Under the pieces are notes generated by a model. That model had not been told where the DNA came from. It ran no database searches and saw nothing but the letters and a program-made list of their open reading frames with translations. From NCBI RefSeq assembly GCF_000340215.1, contig NW_006921548.1:359400-423399 (forward strand): 64,000 nucleotides of DNA. Reading direction: 5' to 3'. Each line of letters starts with the position of its first letter. Positions within the stretch are counted from its first letter, which is position 1. This DNA is from Pseudocercospora fijiensis CIRAD86. Lineage: Eukaryota; Ascomycota; Dothideomycetes; Mycosphaerellales; Mycosphaerellaceae. Both the position numbers and the translations under genes were made by a program. Below are positions 42,330-53,611 of this stretch, piece after piece.

Positions 42330-45300
42330 TTTGAAGTTAATCTTACTAGCTACAGATTAAGTAGTACCTCTAGAGTTAACTACCGAAATAGGGCTACCCT
42401 ACACTTAGTACTAAATTAGATCTAACTAGCAGTTAGCACCTACAAGCTAAGCGAGCTAAGAAAGAGCTTAGCAGTATAGCTAACACTAAAGAATCCGTAA
42501 AAAGCATTAAGGAAAATCGTATCCTTACGAGGACGACTAACGTTTTATTATAGAAACAGATCCTTTAGAAAGAGCTGCTAAAGGAGAAAGTATATAGATA
42601 TATACTTTATAACTTGAGATAGGCAAAGCTGTACTACAAACCTCTTAGAATCGACTATAATAATAATCCGGCTTTTAATAAAGCCCTAAGAGAGTTTATA
42701 GAGAAAGATAGTATTGCTATAGGTATTCTAGTTGAGATGAACTTACTAGATCTAAGACCTAACTTTAGGAGCATAATTACCTAGAAGACTGCTAAGGACT
42801 ACTACGATACCGTAGCAGCTATATACTAACTAATTATTATAGTAGATATCTATAATACCCTAAAGGATTTTAGAACAGTTTCTCTTAAGCAAGCAATATC
42901 TAACAGCACCCTTAAGTACTATAAAGACTTCTAAGTATAGGTATAGAAGCACAAAACAGCTACTAAGCAGTTTAAGAGAGTATATAGTATTAGGCCTAAG
43001 GATATAAAGATCCTAGATATAATAATTAGGATGCTCTTTATTAATAGTCTTTAGCTTAGTGCCTTAAAGGATACTAAATTAGCTATTAGCTAATACTAGG
43101 CTATCTATATGTTTATTATATAGATCTCTCCCTTTTACGAGGCATTCGTATAGATGCGCCGTAAGCAGATGCGCGCCTCGGAATATACTATTAACGATAA
43201 CACACTCGACAGCATTATTAGCGCGTTACTTAATAAGAATGTAGCTTAACTAAACTAGGCCTAATATAATAGCTTCTTTAGTCTTTAGCGCTAGCAACCG
43301 TCGTAATAGCAAGGTAGCAATAGTAGTAACCGTAGCAGTCGTAGTAGCCGCGGAAACAATAATAACGGTCGAGGTAACTCGAACCGTAGCGGTCGTAGTA
43401 GAAACGGCTAGAATAGTTAGAATCGCGAGAAGTGCTCGTACTACTAAGGCGCTTACCCTTCCGACCGGTACTATACTAAATACCCTTATTTGAAAGAGGA
43501 GGATCGTCTTCGTCGTAAGAAGTAGAAGGCTAAGAAGAAGCTACAATAGGCGTTAACTGCTTAGTAATAGTAGCCGCTATCTAGTTAGAATAGTGCTTAG
43601 GGTCTATATACGGCTAATGCTACCCTAGGGGTAATATTAGTCTTAGACAATAATTACGCCTTTACTACGAGCACTATAGTTACTATTAGCGACTAAGTAT
43701 CTACGGCTCTTACTACTAGCACTCGCACTACCGATTAGGTTGTCGACTTAGGTACTAGTATATATATAGTTAATAACCCTACGCTACTTATTAAATATAA
43801 AGGCTACTACATTCCTATCTAGTTTAGAGGTAATACGAAGCACGCTACGATAGTTGGTATAGCTTAGACAGAGGTTATTAATAAGCGTAGTATTAGCAGC
43901 ATAAAGCTGTCTAATACACTATATATACTAGGTCTGGCAGCTAACCTTCTATCTACTAAGAAGCTTACCGATAAGGGCTATTTCTATCGCAACGATAAGC
44001 GTGTCCTATTTACTATAGTAGAAGGCAACGAGGTTACTATCGCTTAGATATACCGTAAGAATAGTCTCCCGTATCTATATATACTAACCTCTAGTCTAGA
44101 TAGCGAGGTTGTTACGCTTCTATCGAAGAAGGGGGTGCCGACAGGTACTATAGAAGAATAGTATCTACGATATAGCTATATCTATTACCGTAAGTTGCTA
44201 CAACTAGAAGCTAAGGGCTAGATTGTTATTACTAGCGCTAAGAAGGACTTCCGCAACTGTATTGCCTGCCGAATAGCGATAGCTTATAAGGAATACAGCC
44301 GCCTACTGCGCCTTCGGCTATCTACGATCTACTATATTGTCTATATAGACGTAGTTACTATTACTAACCCTAGCCTATTATAGGAGCGCTATTTTATACT
44401 GTTTATATACGCCAAATTGGGCTATCGTTATGAATATGCTAGCACGGTTAAGTTAGGAGCTATAGTAGCTATTAAGGACTATCGTATATATGTCCGTATA
44501 TAGACTACTGACTAGTTACTTAATCCCGATCTACCGCCTCGATAGAGGGGGTAAATACGGCGGAAATCAGCTATTAAATCAGGCTCGAAACGAGGGCATT
44601 ACACTATAGGTTACTGCTCCTTATTCTTTAACTTAGAATAGTCTTACTAAAGTTAGCAACTACATCGTATATACTACTACTAGGAAGATAATACTATAGG
44701 CTAACCTTCCGAAGGCTCTATAGCCCTATATAGTTACTACTGCAATATAGGTCTTAAATATTACTCCTAACACTATAGGCGAGACCCCCTACACTATTAT
44801 AGCTAAGGAGCTAAACTAGTCTCGACAGTAGCCGAGACTTTAGTACCTTCGAACCTATAGCTGCACTACTATCGCCTACGACTATAGTTTAGCTTATAGA
44901 AAGAAGACAGATAGCAGAGGCCTTGTTAGTAAGCTAGTTAGCTACACTAAGGGCTCTATAAACTCTAGAAAGTACATAATCTACCTGCCTAATTAATATA
45001 AGGTTATTGCTTCTAAGGACGTTTAGTTTATTAAGTTAGGGGGTAACCTCCTACTTCTAGAGGGTATAATGCTATATACTAATACTAACGACTTATCTAA
45101 GAACCAGTTTGTTACCCTTAAGTCCATTATGCCGGCTTTGTTTAATTCTATAAGCAACGAGGCTCCGTCGCCTACTAAGGCTACTAGTATAGTCTAGCGA
45201 CTTCTAGCATAATAGGAAGAATAGCCTCCGAACGAGCCTACTTAGTAGATGCCTAATTAGGTCGCTAATCCGTTGCTACTCGATAACGATCTTCCTAATG

Positions 45301-47243
45301 TTTAGCCGCTAGCTTCCGATAATAAAGATAGCTTTTAGTTAGCTAAGGAAGAATAGCTAGCATACAATCCAAACGCTAAGAAGGGCGAGCCTAGCTAGTT
45401 ACCTAAATTCGAGCGACTAGACGATATCGGTAGTCGTTCTATACGTAAGACACGAAGTAATAAGAGCGCTCGTAAACTATTACGTAGATACCTAGCCGAT
45501 TATAGTATTAAGCGGTCGACTCGACGTATAATAGCTAATATGCTAATAGCCTATATAAAGGGCTTTATAGCCTCCTACTATATTACTAAGCAGTCCGACA
45601 AGCCTAAAGAAACTATCCCTATTCCGAAGAGTTATAAGGAAGCAACTTAGTTGCTATATTAGCTACAATAGAAGGAGGCTTACGAGGCTAAATATAAGTT
45701 ACTAATTAACAACTATATATAGGTTTATATATCTCGGTTAGAGGTACTAGAAGGTAGGAAGGTTGTCCGCGGCCGATAGGTCTTTACTATTAAGCGAGAT
45801 GCTAACGGTAATGTAAGCCGATTTAAGGCTCGTTAGGTCGTCCGTAGCTTTATATAGGTTGAAGGCTAGGACTATAACGAGACCTATACGGCTATTGCTA
45901 AGCTATCTACTCTTCGGGCCTTATTTAGCCTAATTGCTTACTATAATCTAGAAGCTAAGTAGTACGATATTCTAACTATATTCCTTAACGTACTTATTAG
46001 TAATAAGCACAAGATCTACGTTAAACAGCTATACGGCTTTAAGGACCGTAGTAGCAAGGGCATGGTTTGTCTATTGCTAAAGGCTCTATATAGTCTAAAG
46101 CAGTCGCCGATGCTATAGTATAAAGAGCTTCGGAAATACTTAAAGAGCCTAGACTTTATTCTAATAATTTCCGACGTCTATATATTTAAACACGTTATTA
46201 GCGGCTCGATTATCGTTATCTGCGTCGATAATATAATTATTATCGCCTATAGCCTATTAGCACTAGAAGCCGTTACTTAGTTACTAAAGGACCGCTTTAA
46301 TATACGAGAACTTAGTGATCTTTATTACTATCTCGGCATGCGTATTATTCGCGATCGTAACAAGCGCACTATCTACGTCGTTTAGGATGCCTATTTAAAT
46401 AGGCTCTACGAGAAGTATAGTATACGTAGTCGCATTGCTCCGGCTATACCTATAGCACTACGCTATATTAAGGCGTCTATTTAACGCGTACCTAAGGGCT
46501 ATATAGCTAGTGCTGCCTTTAAGACTTAGTATTAAGAGGGTGTTAGCGAGGCGCTATAGCTAGCTATAATTACTCGACCTAATGCCTACTATACTACCGG
46601 CCTGTTATTACGATTTATCTCTAACCCGACTAAAGAGTACTATACCGCGCTTCTTTAGCTAATTAAGTACCTAGTAGGCACTCTTAGCCGTAGTATACGC
46701 TTCTAAGGCAGTTAAACCGACGATCTCAACTTTACTAGATACTATAACGCCTTATAGGCTAATAATCTAGTTACCCTCCGCTCTATAGGCGGCTTCCACT
46801 TTACTATCGTAGGCGGACCTCTATTATATAAGTCCGGCCGCTAGACACTTGTTACACTATCGTTAACTAAAGCTAAGTATGTCTAGCTTACTATAGGGGC
46901 TAAGGAAGTAGTTGTCTTAGCTCGCTTATTAAAGGAAATTAGCTATAAGGGCTATATTCTTCTAGTTACGCTCTACGAGGACAATTAGTCCGCTATTGCT
47001 ATTACTAGGTCGACTAGTATCGATAGCCGTATAAAGTATATAGATGCTCGTATTTACTACATTCGCGAGAAGATTACTAATAGTACTATTGTCGTCTAAT
47101 AGGTTAGTATATACAATTAGATTACCGATAGCTTTACTAAGCCGCTTAACAAGATTAAGTACGGCCGCTTTATTAAACAACTAAACCTAGTAGATTGTAA
47201 GGCCGCTATTGAGAACGCTATAAAGCTAGCTGCTAAGTACTAA
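42330..47243 (+). pseudogene. Copia-C Gag-Pol relic, RIP-degenerated
   Basis: Gag from about 42,330, an Asn/Ser/Gly/Arg-rich stretch and a zinc knuckle near 43,430 (CSYC, then YPSDRYY; family CxxCxxxxHxxxxC). Protease near 43,750 (VDLGTS in place of DSGAS). Integrase at about 44,150-44,900 starts with a HHCC-like stretch. Reverse transcriptase follows with VVRGRxVFTIKRDANG, YDILTIFLNVLISNKHKIY (family DVxTAFLNxxL), KALYSLKQSPM and the active-site box ICVDNIIIIA. RNase H has TKAKYV, LYEDNxSAIAIT and SFTKPLNKIKYG. TAA 47,241-47,243 ends the frame. The original element is full length in coding content. Confidence 0.87.
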
Positions 47244-47445
47244 TTGCTTTATATCTAAGAAGGGCCCCCTATTTGCTTTATACAGATACAGTAGCCCGCT
47301 AGCTGCTGTATGCTATAGCCTAGAACGGTCTAATTAGTTCGCTTGTTTGATTACCTAATACCCTCCTATTTGCTTTGCTAACTAAATGGCTAATTGTTTG
47401 TTTTATTCTATAGCGATATATACGTACTAAGGGGGTAATTTAGAG

Positions 47446-47701
47446 TGTGTGTCTAGGGTTAGGGTCTATTACGTGCCTAATGCCTAAGGCTACAACTGCT
47501 ACACCTTATCTTAGGACTTCTATATAGCTTAGTCCTTTCTCCTAATACATTAGTTACATTAAGTGAATACACCTACTAGGAACAATAGGCGTTTAATAAA
47601 CGCACGCGAGTAGGCAAGAAGTACTACGGGTAGATTAGGCCCACCCTACGAGATTAGGAATATATCTATAGAGATGATTACTAGAGATGCGGAACCCAAC
47701 A
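47446..47701 (+). repeat. Copia-C 3' LTR (single copy seen)
   Basis: A purine tract (AAGGGGGTAATTTAGAG) precedes TGTGTGTCTAGG, and the stretch ends CCCAACA at the switch to un-RIPed DNA. These fit LTR ends, but no matching 5' LTR was found near 42,200, so the boundaries are inferred. Confidence 0.5.
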
Positions 47702-47704
47702 CCA

Positions 47705-48108
47705 CATTATCTTTAACTAACACAGCTACTCAGTCGATGAATCAGAATGGTAGTTAGAACGGTACTTGGAATTTCAATGGAATAGATGCCGATAACACTC
47801 CGTCCGGAACTGAACATGTTCCTGCGGCAAACAATACTCAAAATGGTGAAGGTGGAAGTGCGATCATTCGCCCGATAGATCAAGGTGACAACCTCAACAC
47901 TGGAGCGGTCACTAGGACAGGGGCACAACTGGGACATGCACCGGTCACAGAGCCAGTTGAACGACATATATCGAACGACCAAAGCAGTCCTCCCCATGGC
48001 GTATCCAGAGCTGACCCTCATGCAGAAGCACAGTCCCATGGAAACATAAGCACGCAATCACACGGGAATCCTCAGACTGAGCAAAGTGTCCCGGATACTG
48101 AGCAAAAT
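47705..48108 (+). pseudogene. 5' remnant of the 48,109 gene, cut by Copia-C
   Basis: The frame of the downstream gene is open back to the edge of the LTR except for one TAG at about 47,753 (Gln to stop). It is Ser/Thr/Asn/Gln-rich and includes the first copy of a 45-aa repeat (SHGNPQTEQSV). The original start must have lain beyond the LTR junction. Confidence 0.55.
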
Positions 48109-49431
48109 ATGCCGACCCCACCCGTTGCTGGACAAGTCGGTACTTCCGAAGGTAACTCCGCAGAAGCACAGTCCAATGGAAATATGAGCGCGCAATCACA
48201 CGGGAATCCTCAGACTGAGCAGAATGTTCCGGGTACTGAGCAAAGCACGTCGACTCCACCCGCTGCTGGACAAGTCGGTACTTCCCAAGGCAACTCTACA
48301 GCTGAATCCAATGTAGATGTTCAGTCAAATGCAGGCGCACAAGCAAATGGAGAAACGGACCATGATATGTCTAATACATCTGACCAACAAGGTGGTATAT
48401 CTGAAAGCTCTACAGCTGATGCTAATGCTGAGACACAAGGCCATGGAAGTGGTCCACCTGGCCATGCAGAAGGAGAGCCTATGGAAGGCGTCCAGTATTC
48501 GAACCCTTCGTCTGACTCGTTCGAAGGCGCACTTTCATCGGATGGCGAATCATATCTGGCAACAGTGCTGGGGAGCGGACCCTGGACACTGCATCCTAAC
48601 TATACCCATAATTCCGATAATATCTGGGAGCATGCCCATCTCGCGCTACTCAAGCTCTCAAAAGACCCCGTAAATGAGAACCTCGCCAGCTTGGTGTCCG
48701 CATGGGCAGATGCAGCAACGAAAGTGTTACCTGAGGCAGTAGAACAATGTCCTTTCGATCTTAGGTTGCATCGAGAAGTATTCGCACGTGTTCAAGAACT
48801 CTGTCAAGCGAGTCATGCTGATGATTCTATACAAGAGCAGTTAAAGGCACAAGCAGATATACTGAGACAGCATGCATTGAGACTTAATATGAAGGAGAGC
48901 CTTGATTGGACATTCGCTATAGAGGAACGGAGAGGCCTCGCCACTAAGACTCCAGACAGCGAAGGCTATTCTCGTCTTGCCCCCTCGAATACTCTTCCCT
49001 TTCTTGAGTCAAATAGTCGCGTGTACTTTACCGATCGACGAGGAAGAGACAGGGGCGAGTATGCGGATATTATAGCTTGGGGAAAGCAAGGATATGGACA
49101 CCAATTCGTGATTAACTTCCGCCGCCAGGCGAGTAATCACTATATGATCATAAAAGCCAGTTACTTTGGGACAGGTACCTTCAACAAATTTCTCGATTTC
49201 AACGCAGTCGCGGAGTCGAAGATCGCAGAGCTGGAAGTCACTCCTCGGTCGAAACTGCGACGTGATAATTACAAAGATCTTATAATCAAGGCCGTGGCGT
49301 CGATCTACCAAGAGGCTTCCGCAAGGGCACGTGTTGAATCAAGACCACGCGCTCCGACGGCTCTTGTGTGGGCAACGTACGGCGACATGAATCCAAGGCC
49401 TTCCTACATCTTCCGAATGTCAGATTGTTGA
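48109..49431 (+). CDS. Hypothetical Ser/Gln-rich protein, probably 5'-truncated (440 aa)
   Basis: ATG 48,109 is simply the first Met after the upstream stop. The N-terminal 150 residues are low complexity, with the second copy of a 45-aa repeat (SHGNPQTEQNVPGTEQ, TPPAAGQVGTS). From about residue 150 the protein looks globular: LGSGPWTLHPNYTHNSDNIW, HLALLKLSKDP, VFARVQELC, DILRQHALRLNMKESLDW, then SRVYFTDRRGRDRGEYADI and GYGHQFVINFRRQASNHYMI. The family is not recognised. The frame ends SDC-TGA, but a GT at 49,427 could splice into the next ORF, so it may be the front of a larger RING-finger protein. Composition is un-RIPed, consistent with single copy. Confidence 0.5.
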   Translation: MPTPPVAGQVGTSEGNSAEAQSNGNMSAQSHGNPQTEQNVPGTEQSTSTPPAAGQVGTSQGNSTAESNVDVQSNAGAQANGETDHDMSNTSDQQGGISESSTADANAETQGHGSGPPGHAEGEPMEGVQYSNPSSDSFEGALSSDGESYLATVLGSGPWTLHPNYTHNSDNIWEHAHLALLKLSKDPVNENLASLVSAWADAATKVLPEAVEQCPFDLRLHREVFARVQELCQASHADDSIQEQLKAQADILRQHALRLNMKESLDWTFAIEERRGLATKTPDSEGYSRLAPSNTLPFLESNSRVYFTDRRGRDRGEYADIIAWGKQGYGHQFVINFRRQASNHYMIIKASYFGTGTFNKFLDFNAVAESKIAELEVTPRSKLRRDNYKDLIIKAVASIYQEASARARVESRPRAPTALVWATYGDMNPRPSYIFRMSDC

Positions 49432-49559
49432 AAGGTGATTGGTATAAGCTTGTAAACTTGATTGATTGAAGGAAGAACTATCTAGAAAGGAGTGTAGAGT
49501 CTTATATAGGAAAGGATTAGTCAGAGGGTGAATAAGCAATGACCTTGCTTTCAACACAG

Positions 49560-50567
49560 ATCTGGTGGCAATGTATGAGACGCGCTACGAAGTCAAAGCC
49601 GCTATTGATTCCTGGAGGAAGCAAGCCGGTCAGGAGGATCGTGAAGGCTTCAGATGGTATTCTTTATCACGGGAGAATACTCCTGCCGAGTCTCGCGAGG
49701 CGTCACAGCAGGCAGAAACAGATGTGAGTCGAGATTCTACAGCTGAGCCGGAAGATACCTCAAGCAACGTGTCTACGGTTCGAGCGGAGAACAATGCGGC
49801 CGATGGCGTTAGTCCAACGCCAGCCCAAGCAAGAGAAAGTAATGCCAGTCGAGCTTCTACAGTTCAGCCGGAAGGTACCCAAAGCAACGGGTCTACGGTT
49901 CGAGCGGAGAACAATGCAACCGATGGCGTTAGCCTAGCGCCAGCCCAAACAAGATCAAGGCCTCGTCAAGCTCCTTCTCAAGCAAGTGGAGGAAATACTG
50001 TACTCGTCGAGCTCCTGCTCAAGCACGTGGAGGAAATACTCGAGCTCCTGCTCAAGCAAGGGAAGGCAATACACGTCGAGCTCCTGCCCAAGCAACAGGG
50101 GAAAGGAGTGCCAGTGGAGCTCCTGCAGCTCAGCTAGAAGGTACTGCAAGCAATGTGTCAACAGGTCAACCGGCGAATAACACAATCGGGGCCGAGAGAA
50201 CCGTTCTTGTCTCTGAGGTCCGAATAATACAGATGCTGGAAAATCTGGAAGGGTTCTCGCGAGAGACGGCCAGGCGACTAGCGGCTCTTGAGCAACGTAA
50301 CACGGATGGTGCTCGAGCACCTGTAGAAGGTTGAATCTGATCCCCTTCACATCATCTCAGATTACTAACCTATGCAGAATAGAAAGCGACGACATGTGCC
50401 AAATCTGCTATTACAATTTCAATGATTCCGATCGCAAACGTGAGCGGTTTCCCTGCGGTCACGAGTGTTGTAAAAGTTGTCGAGATAATATGGAATGGAC
50501 TAGACTTCCATGTCACATTTGCAGAAGGGATCTTCAGACCGGAGAAATGCAACGGATTGAGGTATAG
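49560..50567 (+). CDS. RING-finger (C3HC4) protein gene, frameshifted
   Basis: The first frame (ATG 49,571, AMYETRYEVKAAIDSW) gives two copies of a 40-aa repeat (STVRAENNAxDGVS). Near 50,000 five extra bases (GTACT-like duplication) push it out of frame. The intended frame (APAQARGGNTRAP repeats, then IIQMLENLEGFSRETARRL helix) continues to 50,330. An intron with donor GTTGAA at about 50,331 and branch TTACTAAC leads to the last exon (from about 50,384), which encodes CQIC, then PCGHECCKSC and LPCHICRRDL: a complete RING zinc site of the type found in E3 ubiquitin ligases, where it binds the E2 enzyme. Stop at 50,565-50,567. The upstream frameshift makes full function doubtful. Confidence 0.6.
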
Positions 50568-50619
50568 GAAGAATTGACTCCATTCGATTTGGAGCAGATT
50601 ATAGAAAGTACGGTGGTTT

Positions 50620-50929
50620 TTTAGTGTCTAGTGTGCAACTATGTATTTTTAGTATTAGAACGGTAGCGCCTTCCTTAGTATAACGTAGATAGATATCGCA
50701 TTGTATACGTATTTTAATCCGCTTAAGGTACTTAAACTAAAGATTACCTAAACCTAAAAAGTACTATACTCGATCGCGAGGGTAGTTACAACCTATAAAC
50801 TAAGGGTATATCGTTAGCGTTTTATAAATCTAATATAATTGTTTACGTAGAGACTACGACTTCCGTAAAGCAAAAGTAAGCCGTAGGCCTACTTTAGGAT
50901 ACGCGATTTCATTTCGAGACTTCTATTAA
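50620..50929. other. Start of right RIP block, no gene seen
   Basis: Composition switches to TpA-rich shortly after the RING gene. No domain is readable. Confidence 0.35.
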
Positions 50930-51780
50930 ATAACGACTTTAATATTTCGAATACTAACCATTCCTAGCTATTCTAAGCTATATAACACTATCCTTATACG
51001 TACAATACGATCACTACATCTCTAGCTATAGCGTCTAACAAAATTAATATAACCGAATTTCTAAATACTAGTATTCTAGGCGAACCTCTATAACTCGATA
51101 TAATAGGCTATATCGTAAGTAAGAGTAGACTAAGTAGTATAAAGACAATCGCTAACGTGTACAAATTAGCTTTAAGAGTACGGATTTCCTTTAACTATAG
51201 TTTAGTAGGAATTTATAGAAAAGGAAGCGGGTATATATATTAAGCTAAGAGATAGTAAAGAGGAGACGATAAAACTAATTTCGCGTCGGGACAATTATAT
51301 TAATATACTACTAGTTCAGAGTCGGTATGTATAATATATTTTAAGTCCTAGGAACGGAGCTAACTTAGAAAGTAGCGAGGAGAATAAGGAGAAGGAGTAT
51401 ATATACTATAGAGGAACTCCTATCCTAGGTACTTATAAGCGACTAGTTAAAAAGCGAGGTCCTTTCCTAGTAAGTTACTATAGAGAGCTAGGAACATCTA
51501 TATAATAAGTAATACTAACTCTAGGAAATAGAAATATATATCTTAGGACTTCTATATAGGCAGAGCATATAGGAACTACGTCTAGAATAGTAAGAAGCCT
51601 ACCTACGAATAGTATAAGGTAAAGAACGACGAATTTAAGACTATTAGGGAGGGGGTAGATATACAATTCGTACCGAAGACGCCGCTAAAGATAGATAGTC
51701 GAAAGAAGAAGGGTAGTAAGAAAGGTTAGGAGTCGAAGGGTAGGAGGTAGGACTAATAAAAAAGTTATAATTTTAGGGAG
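50930..51780 (+). pseudogene. Unidentified RIP-mutated coding repeat, copy 1
   Basis: The plus frame, with Gln-type stops ignored, gives HYPYTYNTITTSLAIAS, IGYIVSKSRLSSIKTIANVY and CIIYFKS segments. A diverged second copy lies at 52,150-53,060. The family is unknown. The end (RGSPNSIR-like, then Lys/Gly-rich) is uncertain. Confidence 0.4.
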
Positions 51781-52149
51781 TAAGGGTAGGGACATTATAA
51801 ATCTATATCTATATAATAGTTAAAACTTAAAGAAAACTCCCCTACAAATCGGAACTCTTTAGTTCGCTTAGAATAACATTTACTTTATTGTCCTCTAAAA
51901 TAAGCTATCCCTAGCTTTCTAAGATCTAGTAAGAAAATCGAGATCTATAATCTTAAACATAGTCTTAACATTACTACCTTATATAATACGATTTTATTTA
52001 TAAAATCGAAGAGGCAACTACGATTAGGGACGCCTTCCTTCCCTACTATTTTAGATATTTACTTCTAGAAGGTATCTTCCTAAACCGGAAACTAGTTATA
52101 CTTACATCTTAATAGGGAAAGTACGATCTTTAAGGATTACTTTCTAAGC
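51781..52149. other. RIP-mutated spacer between the two coding-repeat copies
   Basis: TpA-rich DNA with no readable domain. It may be the 3' flank of copy 1 or the beginning of copy 2. Confidence 0.3.
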
Positions 52150-53060
52150 TCGAAGGCCGCGCCTTCCTTTATATAGAAGTAAAGCAATGTCGCGTACTAT
52201 TTTAAGGCGCGAAAATTTATTACTACACTTTATAATAATATCTACCTTAACATTCCGAATACTATCGATTCTTAAGGCTTCCTAGCTTTATTATACCTCC
52301 TCTATACGTACAATACCTCGTCTATATACCGCGCTATTATAGCTAAGAACCTAATCGGATACAACAAAATTACTAGTTAGAATAATTAGATAGAGGAGTA
52401 TATCGATATTAGGGCGAAGAACTCGGTAAGATAGAGAAGAGTAGCGCAAAGATAATTACTAACGTGTATAATTCAGCTATAAGAAGTAGGATTTATAGTA
52501 ACGCCTAAGTAGTAGAAGATAATAGACAAAAAGGTCGGCGCGCTTATTAAGCTAACTCTTAGTAAGGGGAGGATAAGAGATCTAGTTTTAGACCGGAAGT
52601 TAAAGATCGATACGATAATTATTTAGAGCCGGTATATATAATGTCTTTTAAGTCCTAGGAGCTAAGCTAACTCCGGAAAAATAGTAGAGGATTAGCGGAG
52701 GAGGAAGGGATAGATTAGAGTACTATAGTCTACGAGAACTATATAAAAGAGAAGGGACCCTTTAAGGTAAGTTACTTTAAAGAGCTAGGAATACATATAT
52801 AATAAGTAATACTAACTTTAGGAATAGGAATGTAGATACTAGAAGAAGAATATATATAATATATACGGGAACTGTAAGTAGTATAACCGTACATCTAAAT
52901 ATAGCCTTAGCGTCTAGAATTAGCCGAAAAACGAGGAACTAATAATTAATAGAGGTGTACAATAGGGTGCGACTAATTCGAACGGGCAGCCGATCGAGAA
53001 GAGTCGAAGTAGTCGACCTCTAAGGCGTCGTATAGATTAGGGAATAATCTATCTAAAGGA
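52150..53060 (+). pseudogene. Unidentified RIP-mutated coding repeat, copy 2
   Basis: The plus frame gives FKARKFITTLYNNIYLNIPN, LLYLLYTYNTSSIYRAIIA, LIGYNKITS and a Lys/Arg-rich region (SVRQRRVAQRQLL-type after Gln restoration in reading). The region AAGAGCTAGGAA..ATAAGTAATACTAACT near 52,790 also matches copy 1 near 51,485. The shared order shows a duplicated gene or element, not recognised. Confidence 0.4.
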
Positions 53061-53611
53061 TGTCTAGCTTAGAGAGGTAGTAAGAGGACATTATAAATCT
53101 ATATATATACAATACCTAAGCTTTAAAGAAAAGGTATTATAAATTTAAGAACTCTAGAATTCCTTTATATAGATTGTTCCTCCCTTCTACTAATAAAAAT
53201 ATCTAATATACATTTCTCTCCTATAAATCTAGGATCTATAATGCGATTTCTCTCTATGTTTTCGTTTTCCCTATATATATAATAGCTATAAGACTTAAAA
53301 TGTTAGTCCTAGGCTGCCTATTATCTATTATTAAAATCTAACCCGACTACGAATTTTTAATTATTCGGATCTCTTATCTCTCGGGGTTTAAAGATGTTAT
53401 AACGAAGTTAGTACGTATAATGTGTTCTCCTTCAACCCTAAGTAAGAGAAGTTCGTATCGTGTCGTATAACCCTTAGAGAGCTAGCCCTAACTACTAGCC
53501 GAGGCTAGCTAAAAGTCTACTAGGCGCAATTTTATAGTATACTTAATTGCATTCTCTATACTATTCCTTCTACTTTTCCTTACTTTGCTACTATTATATA
53601 CGCGTTCTATT
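53061..53611. other. RIP-mutated spacer, upstream of the integrase-core relic
   Basis: No gene seen. It probably includes the former promoter and terminal sequence of the downstream element. Confidence 0.3.

Noticed and set aside
48109..49431. Idea that the island gene is intact with its start at 48,109
   Set aside because: The same frame continues upstream with matching repeat composition to the LTR edge, so the first Met is likely not the original start.
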